The position numbers were made by a program, and so were the translations under genes. DNA of 64,000 nt, taken from the NCBI GenBank assembly GCA_019748055.1, contig JAIEQC010000015.1, forward strand, positions 82,158 through 146,157. The letters run 5' to 3'. The DNA is from Caulobacteraceae bacterium (GTDB lineage Bacteria; Pseudomonadota; Alphaproteobacteria; Caulobacterales; Caulobacteraceae). Below, piece after piece: positions 62,267 through 64,000 of the stretch (within the stretch, counting starts at the first letter, position 1; every line of letters starts with the position of its first letter). The notes beneath the pieces are model-generated. The model ran no database searches. It was not told where the DNA came from and saw only the letters and a list, made by a program, of their open reading frames with translations.

Positions 62267-63430
62267 TCACCGCCCGTCGGTCGCTTCCTTGCTGGCGACG
62301 GTGTTGGCGGCCAGAGCGAGGAAGAGCGCCGTCGCCTCGGCGCGGCGCCCGCGGAGATAGGTGAACCGCTCCGGCGGATCGCCGTCCATGGCCAGGGACA
62401 CGCCCTGGATCACGGTGATGCGGTCCTCGCCGTTCTCCATGACGATGCGCGACCACAGCCCGACGACGCCGTCATGCTCCAGCTCGAACAGACAGTGGTG
62501 GCCGACGTAGCCGCCGAGTCTCAAGGTCTCGTAGCCGATGGCCGGCTCCGGCCGTTGCTGACGGCACAGATGAGGGGCGTCGGTCGTCGCCGCCGGCGAA
62601 CGTTCGATATCGACCTCGAAGTCGAAACTCGCCCCCCAGTCGTGGTCGTCCCCTGCCAAGGGTCGGGGCAGGGCAACGGCGACGGCCTGGTTCAGATAAC
62701 CCTCCGGCAGCGGGGCGAGGTCGATCCCCACCCTCGGGCCCAGCTCGGCGAACTGTCTCTCGAGATCGGACACGACCTCCCGCACCTCCTCCAGCTCGGC
62801 GTCGGTCGCCTCGGCGGGCACGGGAGGCGGCCCCATGAAGGCCCTCCGCGCCTCCGCCACGATCCGGTCGCCCACGATCAGAAGGTCGACGAAGTTCAGC
62901 TCGATCATCCGGTGGGCGTCGGCGACGACGCCGCTTTCCGCCACCGCAGCGGCGGCGAACCGCGCGTTCAGGCGACCGCCCGGCCCATTGGTCACGGTTT
63001 CGGCCAGCAAGGTCCAGCCGCCGTCGTCGGCGTCGGCCGGGCCGGTGAGGACGCACTCGTGGCCCTCGACGTCTCCTTCCACGAAGCGGCTGAAGCGGAG
63101 CACGGTCGCGTCGGGGCGAAGCGCGGCGCACGCGGCCACATCGGCCATCAGTTCGGCGCGCTCGTTCGGGTTCGCATTCAGGTCGAAGCCGATGATCAGG
63201 CTGCCCTCCGGCGCTTCCGGACGCTTCCTCAACGCCGCCGTGAACAGGGGGCGGAAGATCGGCCCCATCGACGGAGGCGTCGGCTGGCCGGCGGCCCGGG
63301 CCAGCATGGGCAAGGTGGCGTCCAGTTCGGCGATCAGGGCGTCGGCGTCTTCAATGTCGGCGTCCTGCGCGGCGACCTCCCCGGCCAGCACGATGGACGC
63401 GGCAAGCGCGGCGGCGAAGATCAGGCGCAT
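62267..63430 (-). CDS. Secreted protein of unknown function, 387 residues
   Basis: Protein with a signal peptide (about 1-21, VAA before QDA). The mature part is acidic and shows no motif I recognise. Features are cysteines in AACAALRPD, GHECVLTG, HLCRQQ and HHCLFE, consistent with disulfides, and segments IIGFDLNANPNERAELM and GASFDFEVDIERSPA. It has no membrane helix after the signal peptide. It sits between dnaX and ybaB, a place normally without a gene, and is in the same direction. The ATG at 63430 is preferred to an upstream start that would precede the signal peptide. Confidence 0.8.
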   Translation of the reverse strand: MRLIFAAALAASIVLAGEVAAQDADIEDADALIAELDATLPMLARAAGQPTPPSMGPIFRPLFTAALRKRPEAPEGSLIIGFDLNANPNERAELMADVAACAALRPDATVLRFSRFVEGDVEGHECVLTGPADADDGGWTLLAETVTNGPGGRLNARFAAAAVAESGVVADAHRMIELNFVDLLIVGDRIVAEARRAFMGPPPVPAEATDAELEEVREVVSDLERQFAELGPRVGIDLAPLPEGYLNQAVAVALPRPLAGDDHDWGASFDFEVDIERSPAATTDAPHLCRQQRPEPAIGYETLRLGGYVGHHCLFELEHDGVVGLWSRIVMENGEDRITVIQGVSLAMDGDPPERFTYLRGRRAEATALFLALAANTVASKEATDGR

Positions 63431-63523
63431 GGAGTTCCCCCTCCCACTAAGTCGCCGGATCATGCATGCGAGGCGACGCGCGGCACAGGCCGGGAGGGTC
63501 AGACGTCGGGTTTCGTCAGGCCA

Positions 63524-64000
63524 TCAGTCCTCGTCCTCGACCTCGTCGGGGATGGTCGGCAGGTCGGGCGCGGGGGGCGGAACGCGGATCTCGCCGAGCT
63601 TGGCGCCGGGGAAGGTGGCGAGCACCGAGGCGACGAAGGGGTCGGCCTCGACCGCCGCGCGCTCGGCGGCGCGGGCCTTCTTCTCGATCTCGATCAGGGT
63701 CTCGCCGCCGCCCTGGCCGTTGGCGGCGATCAGCCAGACGCGGCCGGTCCACTCCTTCAGCCGACCGGCCAGGCGCGTGGCCAGGTTGGCGGGCGCGCCC
63801 TGCACCGGCTCATAGGTGATGCGGCCGGGCTGGAAGCTGACGGGGCGGACGTAGCGCTGGACGTCCATCTGCAGGGCCACGTCGCGTTTGGCGCCGATCA
63901 GGCCGACGACCTGTTCGAAGGTCTGGGGGTCGGGCAGGGCGGGCGCGGGCTGGGCGCGGGGGGCCAGCGCGGCCGAGGCGCCGCCGCCCCCGCCTCCGCC
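63524..64000 (-). CDS. dnaX: DNA polymerase III subunit gamma/tau, C-terminal part (cut by window edge)
   Basis: The last 158 codons of a gene that continues right of the window. The visible part begins in a Gly/Ala/Pro-rich linker and has the tau C-terminal domain: FEQVVGLIGAKRDVALQMDVQRYV, PGRITYEPVQGAPANLATRLAGRL, TGRVWLIAANGQGGGETLIE and a final acidic IPDEVEDED. This domain binds the polymerase alpha subunit. It resembles the alphaproteobacterial DnaX end, and the position before ybaB-recR is the expected one. A GTG at 63880 is internal, not the start. Confidence 0.88.
   Translation of the reverse strand, partial: GGGGGGGASAALAPRAQPAPALPDPQTFEQVVGLIGAKRDVALQMDVQRYVRPVSFQPGRITYEPVQGAPANLATRLAGRLKEWTGRVWLIAANGQGGGETLIEIEKKARAAERAAVEADPFVASVLATFPGAKLGEIRVPPPAPDLPTIPDEVEDED

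Overview
The window is a compact, high-GC, gene-dense stretch of chromosome. Protein families and gene order point to an alphaproteobacterium of the Caulobacteraceae, most like Brevundimonas or Caulobacter. The main pointers are a Rhizobium-style cycHJKL (ccmI-ccmE-ccmF-ccmH) operon, a dnaX/ybaB/recR cluster, an HtrA-two-component-glnE block, a short alphaproteobacterial SRP RNA, a HisN-type histidinol phosphatase and a PleC/DivJ-like histidine kinase. This placement is inference from recalled families; no search was run. I saw no tRNA, rRNA, CRISPR array, prophage or classical insertion sequence.

Layout. 1-2.4 kb: a branched-chain keto-acid-type dihydrolipoyl dehydrogenase, a large palindromic intergenic repeat and two tandem paralogous secreted proteins. 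2.4-12.7 kb: thrS-yidD-Fe/S scaffold (minus), a TPR protein, an M17 aminopeptidase, an NlpC/P60 peptidase, a membrane cytochrome c, kdsB, nudC, the SRP RNA gene ffs, hisN and an XRE regulator. 12.9-17.7 kb: small stress and secreted proteins, typA, a nucleotidyltransferase and a PhzF protein. 18-20.4 kb: a PepSY-protein/response-regulator/PhoQ-like-kinase operon. 21.8-25.6 kb: cytochrome c maturation genes. 25.7-32.7 kb: HtrA protease, a second two-component system split by a DUF559 gene between inverted repeats, then glnE. 32.8-35 kb: an EF-hand protein, ECF sigma factor, probable anti-sigma factor and CnrX-like periplasmic sensor. 35-45.5 kb: a PAS histidine kinase, CBS protein, antiquitin-type aldehyde dehydrogenase, Kef-type antiporter, DUF4168-like protein, dusA, an outer-membrane barrel, a TauE exporter and a retropepsin-like protease. 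46-49.5 kb: a crotonase and a complete reactive-sulfur (BigR-type) module. 49.5-52.5 kb: a DevBCA-like ABC exporter. 52.6-56.9 kb: an S46 peptidase and a TonB siderophore receptor with a candidate Fur box. 57-59.8 kb: a six-gene membrane-protein/XRE/TraB operon behind a promoter flanked by an inverted repeat. 59.8-64 kb: rmuC, recR, ybaB, a secreted protein of unknown function and the C-terminal end of dnaX, cut by the window edge.

Most of the window is core metabolism and envelope or stress physiology. The least ordinary items are: (i) a DUF559 nuclease-like ORF bracketed by about 55-60 bp palindromic inverted repeats and wedged exactly between a response regulator and its kinase, plus a gene-less repeat pair of the same design at 1.4 kb; (ii) the XRE/membrane-protein operon with its paired operator-like arms; (iii) the persulfide-responsive BigR module with both sensor cysteines; (iv) a 17-bp-stem palindrome between rmuC and recR; and (v) a secreted protein inserted in the normally tight dnaX-ybaB-recR cluster. 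No gap between genes exceeds about 270 bases.
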